From NCBI GenBank assembly GCA_940671915.1, contig CALNVZ010003432.1, positions 4,348,729 through 4,412,728 of the forward strand: 64,000 bases of DNA. The letters are read 5' to 3'. Numbering within the stretch: the stretch's first letter is position 1; the number at the start of each line of letters is the position of its first letter. The DNA is from Paracentrotus lividus. Lineage: Eukaryota; Echinodermata; Echinoidea; Camarodonta; Echinidae. Made by a program: the position numbers and the translations under genes. Shown piece after piece: positions 27,701 to 41,728 of this stretch. The notes below the pieces were generated by a model. That model was not told the origin of the DNA, did not search any database, and saw only the letters and a program-made list of their open reading frames with translations.

Positions 27701-30700
27701 CACCATGGCACAGTTCAACCCTAAGGAGCTTGCCATTCATCTCAAGGAATTTATCCTCAACCTTCCTCCAGACCGTCTTGTCAAGCAGAAGCTGGAGTGC
27801 CTCAGGGATTTTGTCCAGAGTGACATCTTCAAAGTCAGAGGTAGGTTTATAGTTACTCCTCGTGTGAGATTATTTCTGAACTGGCAACAACTGATGGATA
27901 ATGGTGTCTTTAATGATCTTGATAAATAAGGTATAAATCTACTTGGTCTACTTGTAGAACTTTTGTCTAATTCTCTGATTGTCTAATACCACATTGGCTA
28001 AACCATTTTCGTCTATTAAAAATTTGGTCTAATACATACTTGGTCTACTTATCACTTGGTCTAATGACCACTTGGTCAAATTGCCAATTCGTCTAAATAC
28101 CTTTTGCTCTAATTGCTTTTCGTCTAATTCCAAAATGAATATTTGGTCTATTACCAGTTTGTTACAGGAAGTGACCAAGTGGATATTAGACGAAATGGAC
28201 ATTAGACAAAATGGGAACAGACAAAATGATAAATAGGCAAAATAGGCAAAGTGGCAATAAGACCAAATGACAATTAGACAAAATGGAATTGGACCATGTG
28301 GGATGAGACCAAACATGCATTTAGACCAATTGACAATTTACCATGAATAACACTGCAGCAAAATTGATGGCCGGTATCCTTGAAGAGTAACTAAGTTAGT
28401 AGGCCTACTATATACATCTTTTTTTGTTTTTTGTTTTTTGTTTTTTTGTTAGAATGCAGAGCAGTGCTGCTACCAATGATGACCAGTCAACTAAACATAC
28501 TGATCTTGAAGAGAGAAGAGATGAAATCTTGTGCTGAACTCTTCCAAGAGATCCTGGATACGTTATGGCAGAAAGAAACGGTAAGAAGCACTGAAATGAA
28601 TTTGCAAATTCAGACAAATTACAGTCAAACCTGTATATTAATTCTTTACCTGTTGATTTTCTCTCAAGGATAAATAATAATTATTGTTTGGATATTTTCT
28701 CTGAATTCTGTTTTTTCTAATTGCAGAATTAATAGATTTAGATAGAGTGGCTATATGTAACTTTTTCGTATACAAAAATAACTAAGAAAAAAAGTGATTA
28801 GTATTGTTCAATTTAATTGAACGAGGGGAAACATAAAAAGAGAAAAAAGAAAAGAAAAAGAGACCACTGTAGATGGTTTGCTCTTCTAGGCAATGCACAT
28901 TTCTTTCTAGTGGGAGGTTAGTAGAAAGGCTTCACAATTTAGCAAAGTACATCACTGTATAATAGACCACTTCATAATTTATATTCATGGGGACGCCTTC
29001 CTATATACTAGAGTTAACCAATGGAATACTGTTGCACTGTTTTGCACCGATATAAACCTTGCTTCAATTCTCCCCTGACCTGTTTTAAAAAATTCATCTG
29101 TATTATGAAACATATTAAGCATTTAAATAATGAATAATCATAAATAACCAATGACCATTGAAAATTGAATCTTCTCAGCCAGTATAACATTGTAATTGTA
29201 AATAACAAAATAAACCAACAAAACTATATAAAGCAAGTGCATGATTTGATTTTTATTGATTTTTATTGATTTTTTTTTTTTAGTTTTTTTTTGTTGAGTT
29301 GTTGGTATATTGGAACTAAATATTGAATTAAAACCAAGCAAAATCAGTATTCTCCGTGACCTTTGTGTTTTTCTTCTTTGTTTAGAATTGTACCCATGGA
29401 GACACAGCTGAAGTGATGCATGTGTTACTCCGTACTGTCATCCAAGCGGTCATCTACATGTACTTGCAGCAAGACCTTAACCTCATTGTAAGTACACACA
29501 TCATACATGTAGTTTGGAAAAATGGTAAATTGCCATTTGGTCTAAACCCACATTGACTAATGCTCATTTGGTCTTATCCCACACGGTCTAATTCCATTCC
29601 GTCTAATGTCCATTTTGCGTAATGTCCACTTGGTCTATTGCCACTTAAGTTAATTCATGTAACAAACTGGTAATACACCAATTATTCATCTGGGAATTAG
29701 ACAAAAAAGCAATTGGACTGAAAGGTTAGTAGACAAAATGGCAATTAGACCAAGTGGTCATTATACCAGATGAGAATCACACCAAGTACGTATTAGACCG
29801 AGAGGAAATCACACCAAATTGTTGGTAGACCAAATGAGTTTAGCCCTTGTGGTATTAGACAATCAGAAAATTGGATCAACTGCTGTTAGACCAAGTTGAT
29901 ATAAACCAGGAAGATTAAGATATTTATATAAGTGAACCAATTACAAATCTTATGATTTTACGTTTCCTCCAATATTTTTCTGCGAACAAAACTTATTCAG
30001 GGTCCAAAGTTCTCTTTTAATGATAATTATGATAATATTTATAATGCACAACATGTCCATCTGGAGAGATGTGCAATTTGCATACAAACAATTTAAAATT
30101 GATTTTAAAAATCAACATTCTGAAATGGGATGAAATAGTCAGTTCTCCTTCAGTCAAACAAACTTTCAAAGCTCTGTCACTGGAAGGGAAATGAACTGGC
30201 AAAGGATATAGTGAATTTGAAATAGGCCATTTTTTCTGCAGTGCATTGAACACAAGGGCAGTTTATTACTGAATTTATTAAAATTGAAGAAGGAAAGCAG
30301 TACAGTTAGCCTGAAAAAGGAGGATGCTCAAGACAGAAAGAAGTGGAAGGAGGGAGTGTCATCATGGATCACGGAGTGATGATGATGATGCTGGTATTTT
30401 TTTAGAGCAATATTGAGATTTTGATTGTGTAATAAAAAGAATTCTATTTCATTTATCAAAACTATACCAATCAGATGAACCTTTTACGAATATTGAGTAC
30501 ACTTTCGTTTTTTTCTCTTAGGGCAAGTACATGTACGTGGCTTGTATGATCAGTCTTCTAAGGGGCAAGTCCAAGCTATTTTGCAACTCTGTCCCACGTG
30601 TTACTTATGAATAATTTGTCATAACTTGATTATGAAATGAGACATTTAAATTATTTTTCAAGCTTTGGGGACGGGTTCTGTGCCTTTACCCAAAACATGA

Positions 30701-30929
30701 AAAAAAATTGAGATTTATCATTTCATGATTACGTTATGGTAAATTATTCGTCAGTAACGCATGGGACAGAGTTGCAAAATGGCTTGGACACCCTAAGACA
30801 GATGAGTGATTATCACTACCAGGAGTATATCAACCAGTTCCCAACCAGGACAGACCTTACAGATTTCCTCGTAGAAATCTTTCTCGTCTTAAAAACCTCT
30901 TCTCTATAAATGATTCTAAAAACACTTCT

Positions 30930-30992
<63 letters not shown>

Positions 30993-33900
30993 CTCAGGGC
31001 AAGTATGTAGCTTGTATGATCAGTCTTCTAAGGCAGATGAGTGATTATCACTACCAAGAATACATCAATCAGTTCCCAACCAGGACAGATCTTACAGATT
31101 TCCTCATGGAGATCTTCCTCGTCTTCAAGGATCTGGTGTCCAAGAACGTCTTCCCTAACGACTGGTCAATGATGATCCTTCAACACAACAGGTACCGTTC
31201 ATTTGCAAGCTTGTTTTTGCAAATATTTTGCTAAATTTAGATTTGCCTTTTTTTAAGAGTCTCAAAAGAAAAAGATAAAAGCTTTTGAAAAAGTGCCCAA
31301 GAACGTCTTCCCTAACGACTGGTCAATAATGATCCTCCAGCACAACTGGTACATTTGCACATGTTTTTTCCAAATATTTTGCTAAAATTAGATGATTTTT
31401 TTTTTTTTAGAAACCACAAAAACAAACCCCCCTCCTCCCAAAAAAAAATCCTTTTGAAAAATTTATCTTTGTCAAATAAATGTGCAATTTACCTCATTAA
31501 ACTCATGAACTTTCAATACTCTTGTGGTCAGAAGCTATTAAAACCTGACACCAATTTGAAGGAGAAAAATTAACATGATGCTCTATGCGAGGGATCATCG
31601 TGAAGTTATGTGTAGTGTTTTTTTTTTTAAACCATCATGTTAATTTCTATCCTTTGAGTTTTGTCAGGTTTTATCAGCTTCTAACCACACGAGGATTGAA
31701 AGTTAAGGGGTTTTGGGAAAAACACCATTTTAGGGTTTCCTATAGCTTCATCGGTAGAGCACCAATCTGGCAATCCAGAGGTCTCCGGTTCAGTATCAGT
31801 CATTACCTTTCCCAAATTAAGTCATCTGGGGGGCATTTCATCAAAGGACTTGTCGGACATTTTATCCGACAAATTTGCTCTCAGCCAATCAGATGCAAGC
31901 ATTTCAGTAGCTTATAACAGTTTGTCGGATAAAGCGTCAGACAAGTCCTTTGATGAAATGCCCCCCAGGAGTTTGGTTGAGCACTAACACTCTTATTGTC
32001 AACTCTCTGCCTTCACCTGCGAACTGACACTGATCTGCACAAGCTCGAATTAAAATGTAGGATAGTGACGTTACACATAGGTTCAAAATAATCATATCAT
32101 TTTTCCATAATACCCAATTATCAAACAAACCAACTATTCTTTTGTTGTTTTCTTAGTGTGATCCTCCTTGCGATGAAGCAGTTTGCCAGAGTTCTTCACC
32201 GCTCCTTCGTCCGCATCGAGGACTTTGAGTTCCAGCTATGGAACAACTTCTTTCACCTGGCCGTAGCTTTCGTTACCCAGGATTCATTGCAGCTTGAGAA
32301 CCTCCTCCAGACCAAACGCAATAACATCATAGACAGGTCAGTTCATGACTGATAATGGTATTTGTTTAAATTAAATGTAGCTTCTGATCAATTGAAAGCT
32401 AAGGGGTTCTGTGGGACAGATATCGACATAAGGGCTTGTGTCATAGCTCAGTCGGTAGAGCACCTGTCTAGTAATCAGGAGGACTTGGATTCGAATCCAG
32501 GTGGAATCCCATTTTCTTTGCTCGTTTCTTCATTTATGTATTTCTGGTCAGTTTCACTCTTTGTTCATGTTTAAAAGCGAGACTGCCTGAACCCACACTG
32601 TCTGCTAATTTTGGTAATGAAAACATGAAATTAAGCTCTCACAAATTTCCATACCTAGTCTAAAATCGGAAAAAAATACTGGCTTATACAGTATGTATAT
32701 AGGTAGTTTTTACTCTATTTCCGTAAAAGGTAAGTGATTCAATGAATAAAGGAATATGGATCTTCTCTTTAATTCAATAGACTGCTTTACTAACATATTC
32801 AAATTTTGTTAATACTTTTTATAGAAGCTTGCCTGAAATAGCAACAACTAATGTATGCAAACTGGATTCCATGTATTGTAGTTCATTTTTTATTACAGGT
32901 TGTTTGAATACCTTGTTACTAGGTCGCCAGGAAAGAAACATTGATAAATTATAATAACTTAGGAAACTGGTCTATTGAAATCTAATCTAATGTAATTAAT
33001 TCAAGTTATTTCTCTATTCATCTACAGGTATGGAGATATGAGGAGAGAGGTCTCGTTTGAGATCATTCGGACAATGTGGAACTTCCTGGGTAAGAACAAG
33101 ATTAAGTTCATCCCGGGGTTGATCGGTCCCTTCTTGGAGGTTGCCCTGGTACCGGAGGTTGAGCTACGGAAGGCCACCATCCCCATCTTCTTTGACATGA
33201 TCAACTGCGAGTTCAGCATCAAGAACAACTTCAAGATGGTAAGTGTTATTATGGAACTTTGATCAAATCAGTTCTGTGCCCTTTACGCTCTGTTTATCTT
33301 GGGCTTCCATGGGTAATTTGACACCATTGATGTTTACCCAGTAACAGGTGTTGTCCATCACCTTGAGTTTTATCACCGCTGCCATACCTTATGTAATGCC
33401 TTGTAGATCCACCCATCGATCCATTTGATAAAGTCATTAAATCTCACTTTCCCTGAATGTCTAAAGTGAGACAGCTTGTTATGCTGTGGTCCGGAAATTT
33501 AGCTTTGATACAAGTATTTCCTGTGCTTTTCATAAATTCTGTGGTCAGCAAATTATGATCCATTCCACAGGGAGCTAAGACCCCAGCTCTTTTAACATAA
33601 AGAATTATGATCAATTGCAAATTTGAAACAACCATTCTGATTGGTTCAAGACTTTTCTAAGTTTTTGAAAGTCTATGCAACAGAGATCCTGATTAGTTTG
33701 ATTTGCAATTGATCTTAACTTTCATGTTACATGGCCCAGATACATGCAATACTTGATATAACAAGCTAGTTCTGCACCCCATTAAAATTTTTTTGCTGGT
33801 TGGAAAAATGAGCGGCTTATAAATTTATGGTTTTTGTGCTGGTTTTCCCCTTTGTTTTCTTTTACGTAGTTTGAGCGAGAGATCATTGGTCAGCTGGATG

Positions 33901-36900
33901 CGCTGGTGGAAGGCGGACGAGGCGATGAACAGTTCAAGAATCTCTTCAAAGAAATGTAAGTTTGTTTAGACTCTGATCATCAAGTAGGATTAAGCAACTT
34001 GATAAAGTAAACTTTTTTATCATTATTATGATTCTTTGAACATTGTCAACATGTGTTATATTTTTATGGATGAATAATAAATAAATTGAATTATATCAAA
34101 TTGATTCTAATCAGCCAAAGCTCGAAACTAGATATCTGTTTTTGAGATAGTGATTCTGAAGTTAGGTTTGCAGATGTAAATAATCACATGTTATTGGTGT
34201 ACATCGATAAAAACCTAATTAAACAGGAACAAAAGTGAAGGCAAAGATGAATTGCCTGTAACTTAGAATGAAATAAAAACAAATTAGAAGTGTCATGCAA
34301 TGTTAAGGATTCTTGATAAAAGTTCTTCCTGTATATCATAAAATTTCAATGAGCTAATCCTATTTGTTTGTTACAGCCTGTGTGACTTCTGTGGGAAACA
34401 TCAGTACTTAAACCAGAGTGGCGTGCACTTTGTGAACCTGGTAACCAAACTGCTGGACAGACTATTGGACTACCGGGCCATCATTCATACAGACAACAAG
34501 GAGAATAGGATGAGCTGCATCGTCAACCTCTTGGTAAGTCTCATATCTTCTTCTTCTTCTTCTCCTCCTCCTTCTTCTCCTTCTTCTTCTTCTTCTTCTT
34601 CTTCTTCTTCTCACCTGGTAACCAAACTGTTGGACAGACTATTGGACTACCGGGCCATCATTTATACGGACAACAAGGAGAATAGGATGAGCTGTATTGT
34701 CAATCTCTTGGTAAGTCACATCATATCATGTTCTTCTTCTTGTCCTCCTCTTCCTCCTTCTCCTTCTTCTTCTTCTTCTTCTTCTTCTTCTTCTAACCTG
34801 GTAACCGAACTGTTGGACAGACTATTGGACTACCGGGCCATCATTTATACAGACAACAAGGAGAATAGGATGAGCTGCATCGTCAACCTCTTGATAAGGC
34901 ACATCAAAATGGCCGAAGGCATTCTCTGGACACGATCGATGGAACCGATAGAATAAATCCACTTGGTCTACTACCAGATTGGACAGGCTTCAGAAAGACA
35001 TACAATTAACATTTCCCAAGTAGAATTTATTTTGACTGAAGAAATATCTTTGTTTTAGAATGAAATTAGTTAAAAACAATAGAATGTAATGAGGAGACGA
35101 CTTGAAAAGTCTTGGTAGACTAAGGCAAGGTGGACCATATAAACATCTGATAATCGGGGTAACAATATGGTGAAGTACTTAGAGATGAAACTGCTTTCTA
35201 TCAGGTGCTGTATAGTTATTATCTATAATAACTCTCCATCTCTTTGATACAGAACTTCTACAAGGACATGGACAGACAGGATATGTACACACGCTACCTC
35301 TACAAACTCTGTGATCTGCATCTGGAATGCGATAACTACACGGAGGCAGGCTTCACGCTGCAGCTACAAGCCGATAGACAGAAGGTAGGCTCTAGGGTAG
35401 GGTACACCAATACAATTGAAGACCTGAGTATAAAAATAACAACTTATGCCCAAATTGAGTTAAACATGGAAAAGTTTTGCTTATACAAATGTACATGTGC
35501 CCTAAAATATGAAAAAAATTATCCAAATTCTGGACTTATTAGACCACTCTAACATACAATCCCTCTCTTGGCAGTTAGCATTTACTATACCAGCTTTCTA
35601 TGCATATGATTCAAAGAACGACTCAATGTCCACCAAACAAAACGAAGCCCCAACAAATAATATGAATATCAGTTATGATAACAAAATGTAAATTTACGAT
35701 GTTGCCTCACTGCCATAGTGAAATATAATATTCTTGGAGAAATACAAGAAATTTTCAGTTTTTAGTGATTTAGTCAAACTGACCAGCTCTGGACTTGGGC
35801 CTGTCTTATATTCCGATACTCTATTGTTAGTTTATGATTAATGAGATATGAAAGGTTAGTCAGTAGAGCAAATTGTCTTGAACCAGATATTCCTGTGTCA
35901 ATTCCAAGGTGATGCACTAGTGCCCATGGTATAATTTCATGCATTCTCATCCTTGAATGCCTAGTTGTTTTCTTTATAGCATTGAATCACTTTCTTTGCT
36001 GTCCGTTAATAAAAGAACAAGCAAGATTGATCATGAATTGCGCCAATAATATCTGAAAAGGGCTGAGGCACGTTATGTTGAATCAATTTGATTTGTAAAT
36101 CAAACTCCAAACATAATGTATGCTTGAATTTATATTTGATTTGTCCTCCTGTTTAAAGTGGTCAGACTCACCGTTGCTGACGTCCAGTGAGAAGTACCCA
36201 GACGCTATGACGGAAAGACAACTCAAAGAAGTACTCTACTATGACATCATTGAATTCTTTGACAAGGGCAAAGTAAGATTTTAAATCCTAACCAAACAAA
36301 TGTACTTGAATAATAATAATTATACTATTATCTATATTGTGCTTTTCACCATAAGGCTCAAAGTGCTTTACAGTATATTATTGCCCTGTTCATTGGATTC
36401 AATTCCAGCTGCCGTACATTTTACAGGCCCTACATGGAGTTTATCCTCCCTAGGACTCATATACATGTGGGTGGAATCAAGCAAATATAGATAGAATGCT
36501 TTGCCCAAGGACACAAGTGCTAGGAATCAAATCCACAACCTTTGCATCCCCAGTCAAGTGGTACCACCACTAGACTACAACACTTCTGGAATGGAAAGAG
36601 TCTTCTTAACTTTTTCCTGAGACATGTATCAATCAGATATGATCATTTACATCAGGGGCCAACTATTCATGTTTCCTTTCCAAAAGACATGGCTTGATTT
36701 ATAGGGTCCTGAGGACTGCAAGGACGCAGAATTCTGTGACCAAAATGTAGTCCTAACTCAAGTAAAAAGAAGGGGATCCAACCATTTTGAAAAGCAATAA
36801 CTTGAGCCACAAGAAAGGAGAGAGAAAAAGAAAGAGATAGTGCATTTTCAAGTTATGGATTCATATCATTTGTATTCAATTAATGATTACATATGCTTAT

Positions 36901-39900
36901 TTCATGATGTATCAAACAGTGCTTGGTTAATCAATTATGCATTTTTACTGCTTAATGTAAACTGTGCCTGCATTTTTGCTTCTTTATTCTGGTAACCACC
37001 CATGGGAATTGGGACAAGAGGCTTTTTTGTGCTAAATTATTTTGAATATCCCTTTCTGTCCCTGCTGTTACAATGATTGTTACCATATGTCTGATTTTTA
37101 AAAATCATTTAGACTACCGTATTGTAATGTTTTTCTTTGCCAAATAAACATTATAACATTGTATATGATTATCTTTCAGATTTGGGATAGGGGAATAGCA
37201 CTATGCATGTAAGAAGATCATACCATTATAGTTATTATTATTATCATTTAAATGAGGGGACGAACCATTTATGTTTCCTTTCCAAAAGACCATTGTAATG
37301 TTTTTCTTTGCCAAATAAGTTAAAACATTATTATGCTTATCTTTTAGATGTGGGAGAGGGGAATAGCGCTATGCAAGGAACTGTGCAATCAGTATGAGAA
37401 GGAAACGTTTGACTATGTTCAAATGAGTGAGATTCTGGTAAGAAAGTCAGCTTATTATTAATATCATGGTGGTTTTTTTGTTTGTTTTTTTTTGGGGGGG
37501 GGGAGAGAATTTCTTTGTGTAATTTAGTAATTTTTAGGGATAAATTTTATTATTATTTATATTTCAATAGGTTAGCCCATCCAACAAAAGTTGGTATTCC
37601 ATGGTGCCTTGTAAAAAAAAAATTACAAATTAAAAGATAAAAACTCACAGCAGTATGAATACATGAATTATAGTATTACATATTAAAATATTTATGAAAA
37701 ATACAAACTTGAATAATTTCAATCAGTGGCAATTATGATAATTGTAAGAAATCAATCAGAATCATAAATATACAAAGGAGAAAAAAAAACACTAGCTAAG
37801 TAAATAGACCTGATAGAAGAAGGAAAAAAGGGGAGAGAGAGATATAGAGATAAAGATAATAGAGTCGGACTTGCAGACAGAAAAACACCTTCTTTGAAAT
37901 AAAACTATTCTGAACCAAGAGCAAGGTTGAAAAAATGACACACATCCTTTTTAATTATTATTTTACAGAGGCGGCAAGCCAACCTGTATGATAACATCAT
38001 GAAGGTGCCTAGACCGTCACCAGAATACTTCAAAGTGTGGTACATCGGACAAGGTTTCCCAGCCTTCCTCAAGGTAAGTACCCCTATCAATGCATTGACA
38101 TCTGATCCAATTAATACCCAAACTCTAGAAGATGATTGTAATCATTGACCTAATCGAACATAAAAAGTGATTCTGACGTTTTGTTGTTGTTGTCCGATAT
38201 CCAAGCAAACCAGACTAAACTTGTTGTCAATTTGTACTCTATTAATGTATGTTTTTGTTCATTTTAAACATGACTTTTTGATGATTCCAATGCACAGTTC
38301 ATATTTGGAGAAAAGTGTATATGTGGATGATTTTAATGAAATGGAACAAGCTTTCAAATAGCAGAACTCTTTTAAATGATTATATTCAAATTTACATCTT
38401 TAGCAGTCCATGAAGTGTGTATTTTGGTATTTAAAATGCAGATGTAGTTGATATTTCAACCTTTTACTTAATTTTGATTCAATATTTTTTGTTGATTTTC
38501 AGAATCGTGTGTTCATCTACAGGGGGAAGGAGTACGAGAGACTAGCCGACTTTGTTGCTAGGCAACAACAGCTTTACCCCAGTGCAACCCTTCTCAACAA
38601 GACAACACCCCCTGACAAAGAACTCTTTGACACTAAGGGCCAAAGTATCCTTTTCAATCATTTGTCATCAATTATTGTTTTACAATTTGACCTCGCTTAT
38701 GCAGCCATCATTTAACCCGAGCACTCTTTTTAACAAATATGAAATGAGGCCAAGTTCCCTCCTTTATTCCTTATTAAATTCATATGAGTCTCTTTTTCTC
38801 CTGTTATTCATATCAGTTTCCTCTCCTTAAATCAGAGAAAGACATTGATCATTTACAGTCAACCACCTCATAAATCCTCCCCTATAAATGTAAAATATGG
38901 ATTACTCTCACAACCAGCCTTTTCACTTAAAGGGAAGGTCTGGACCCAAAATAAGTTGCTTTTATAAAAAGTAGAAAATTAGAAAAACAGAATAAAACAA
39001 GTTTGAAGAAAATCAGACTAATAATAAGAAAGTTATGAATATCTTTACGATGCACAAAAAATTGATAGCTATACCAAATTGTCAACACCTATGATGTCAT
39101 AGGGGCAAAACTTGCCATGCATTTTCACAGGTGTTCACAATTTGGTATAGCGATCATTTTTTTTTTTTTTTGTGCATCATAAAGATGTTCATAACTTTCT
39201 TCTTATTAGTCTGATATTCTTCAAACTTGTTTTAATCTGTTTTTCTATATTTTTCTGCTTTTTATAAAAGCAACTCATTTTGGGTCCAGTCCTTCCCTTT
39301 AATCAGTTGGTTGCTGGTCCTTTCATGTTGAATAAGCTAGTTTGGACTGTATATCATATTAAAATTTTAGCACTCAGAGGTTGTAACATTGCTGCTTATT
39401 CCTCAGACCTACCTGCCAAGGTATCTATATGTATCTATCATTATTGGAAAGTGATGTCGGAACTTTTTTAATATTGTAAATATTCCTTAATTCAACTGCT
39501 TTGCCAGTCTTGCAAATTGTGCCTGTACAGCCTAAAAGAGACACTAAGAAGGAATTCAGAGGAAAGAACATCAGTGAACAGATCCTCAGGTCAGTTGGAC
39601 GTCATTTATTTATTCATTTATTCCTGGTTTAAATTGAATTGTTATTCCGAGTCCAAATTACTTGCATTTGACTGTTTTCAACCATTTTCAATGTTGTTGT
39701 TTTTAGTTTTTATGATCATTCATGATGTGATTATATATGTTATCTCTGTTGTGTCTTTAAAAGAAAACCCCAAAAGATTCAGTTGTTAATCTGCAAAGCC
39801 TTGTGTATAATTACGTTATACAAGGCCTGAATTAGAAACAGAAAGTTTGTCTTACACTCCTGTGATAAAAGACACTGACCTTGTTCTTGAAGAGAAAAAC

Positions 39901-41692
39901 AAAACAAAATATATTAGCAGGTGAAGGTTTCATGGTGCACCAAGTATTCTTTATTGAGGTTTTGAGTGTTCCTGAAAAGGACCTTTCAAAAGCATCCAGG
40001 AATGGGTTTGAAAATTTGAGTATAAAATCATAGATACCTCAAAAGTAAAGCAACCAATAAGACCTATTTGTTCATAATTATGTTGGCAAAATGAGCTAAA
40101 TCAAATAAATTGCAATTTGAAGATCATTAAATGTTACTGCATCCATTTAACATTTGTGGTGGTTTCCCTGTTTTCTTTGCAGCTACTACTCTGTGAATGA
40201 AGTCCAGAAGTTCACCTACTCCAGACCGTTCCATAAAGAACAGAAAGACAGAGAAAATGAGTTCAAGGTTGGTAAATGCTTTTTATAAGTCTCGAGGAAT
40301 CTCTTTCAACAGGTTCTTATGACCCATGGCCCATCTGTGCCCTTTAACACAAAGACTTACGATTGATAAAAAATTACAATTGATTTTTTTCTCGGTAGCC
40401 TCATTTGGAAATCAGGTACAGTCATGGATTAGGATTTGGATATGATTAAGAGTAGGCTCAGGGCTAGGATTAGGATTAAGATCATCACTTTTGGAGCGTC
40501 CTGTCCATGATGAGGCTACTGAGAAAAAAATCAATCGTAACTTTTTGTCAATCGTAAGTCCTTGTGTTACACCCCACTGGTCATGGCTGAACCATCTAAG
40601 GACAGGCACATTACAATGCAAAGTCCTTATAGAAAAATTGGGCTACATGTATAACTATTCTATTCATGTGCCTTATCTGTAGACTTTGGCGATCATGTTA
40701 TTCCACAACTCTTCTGTTTTTTTAGCTTTCTCAAATAGCTGTAACCCTCTTTCATCTACTCCTCTCTCTTCAAGCCATTTATTCAAGCTGTCCATCAATG
40801 TTACTCTTCTCCTTCCTCTATATGAACTCTTTTCCCCCTTCTCCTTTTCCCCTTAAATTTCCTGTCAATGATTGATTCTCTAAACCTCCCTTACGTGTTA
40901 GGTGTCCCAAAAATCTCAACTGTCTAATTCTTGTGTCACTTAACAGTTTATTTTTTACATTAGCTTTTCTTAACCCTAAAAGGGCCGGGGGGGGGGGCCT
41001 AATCAGCCCCCCCCCTCGACATTTCGCGCGGTCATGTCGCTGAAAAAAAATTTCACGCTCCGCGCATTTATGACTTTTTTCTCTAACATCTTACGCAACT
41101 TTTAAAACTATTTTGAAAAAAATTGAGCGTACAGTTCGGAAGTTGCGCAATATTATGTAATGCTGCCCTTACTCAAAAACCAGAGATTTTCTGTATTTGT
41201 GTACAAAACATATGGGAAATGTCTTTTCATGCTAAAATCACATTTCTGTATTTAAAATAGGGTTGTTAGCCATTATTTTAGTTGATATTGCTGTAATCAA
41301 TAGAGATAATCAATGACCAAAGTATTCTGAACAAAAAAACAATAAAATACATAAGTCGAAAAACAAAGAAATACATAAGAAATTCCCAAAACAATAAAAT
41401 ACATAAGAAATTGAATTAGATACCGGAATTTTTTTCATGTTAAATTGTTAGGAATGCTACAAAGAATATTTACACCAAGAATTGGCATTCTAGGAGCCTT
41501 ATTTAATGATTTAGAGCAAAAAGTATGATTTCATGCATAAATTAGCATAATTAATTAATATAAATTAAAAAGACATTATTTTGGAAAAACAAACTATACA
41601 GTCTTGTAGATTACATCGCACACTACTATCGTGCAAATTTTCGCGGTGATAGCGCGATCGGCGGCCGAGATCTGAAGGGGGGGCCTAATGAG

Positions 41693-41728
<36 letters not shown>

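Noticed and set aside
32437..32512. tRNA-Thr (AGT) gene
   Set aside because: The A box is good, but the T-arm has an extra base, the anticodon stem has a mismatch and the acceptor stem does not pair well. A SINE head or pseudogene is more likely.
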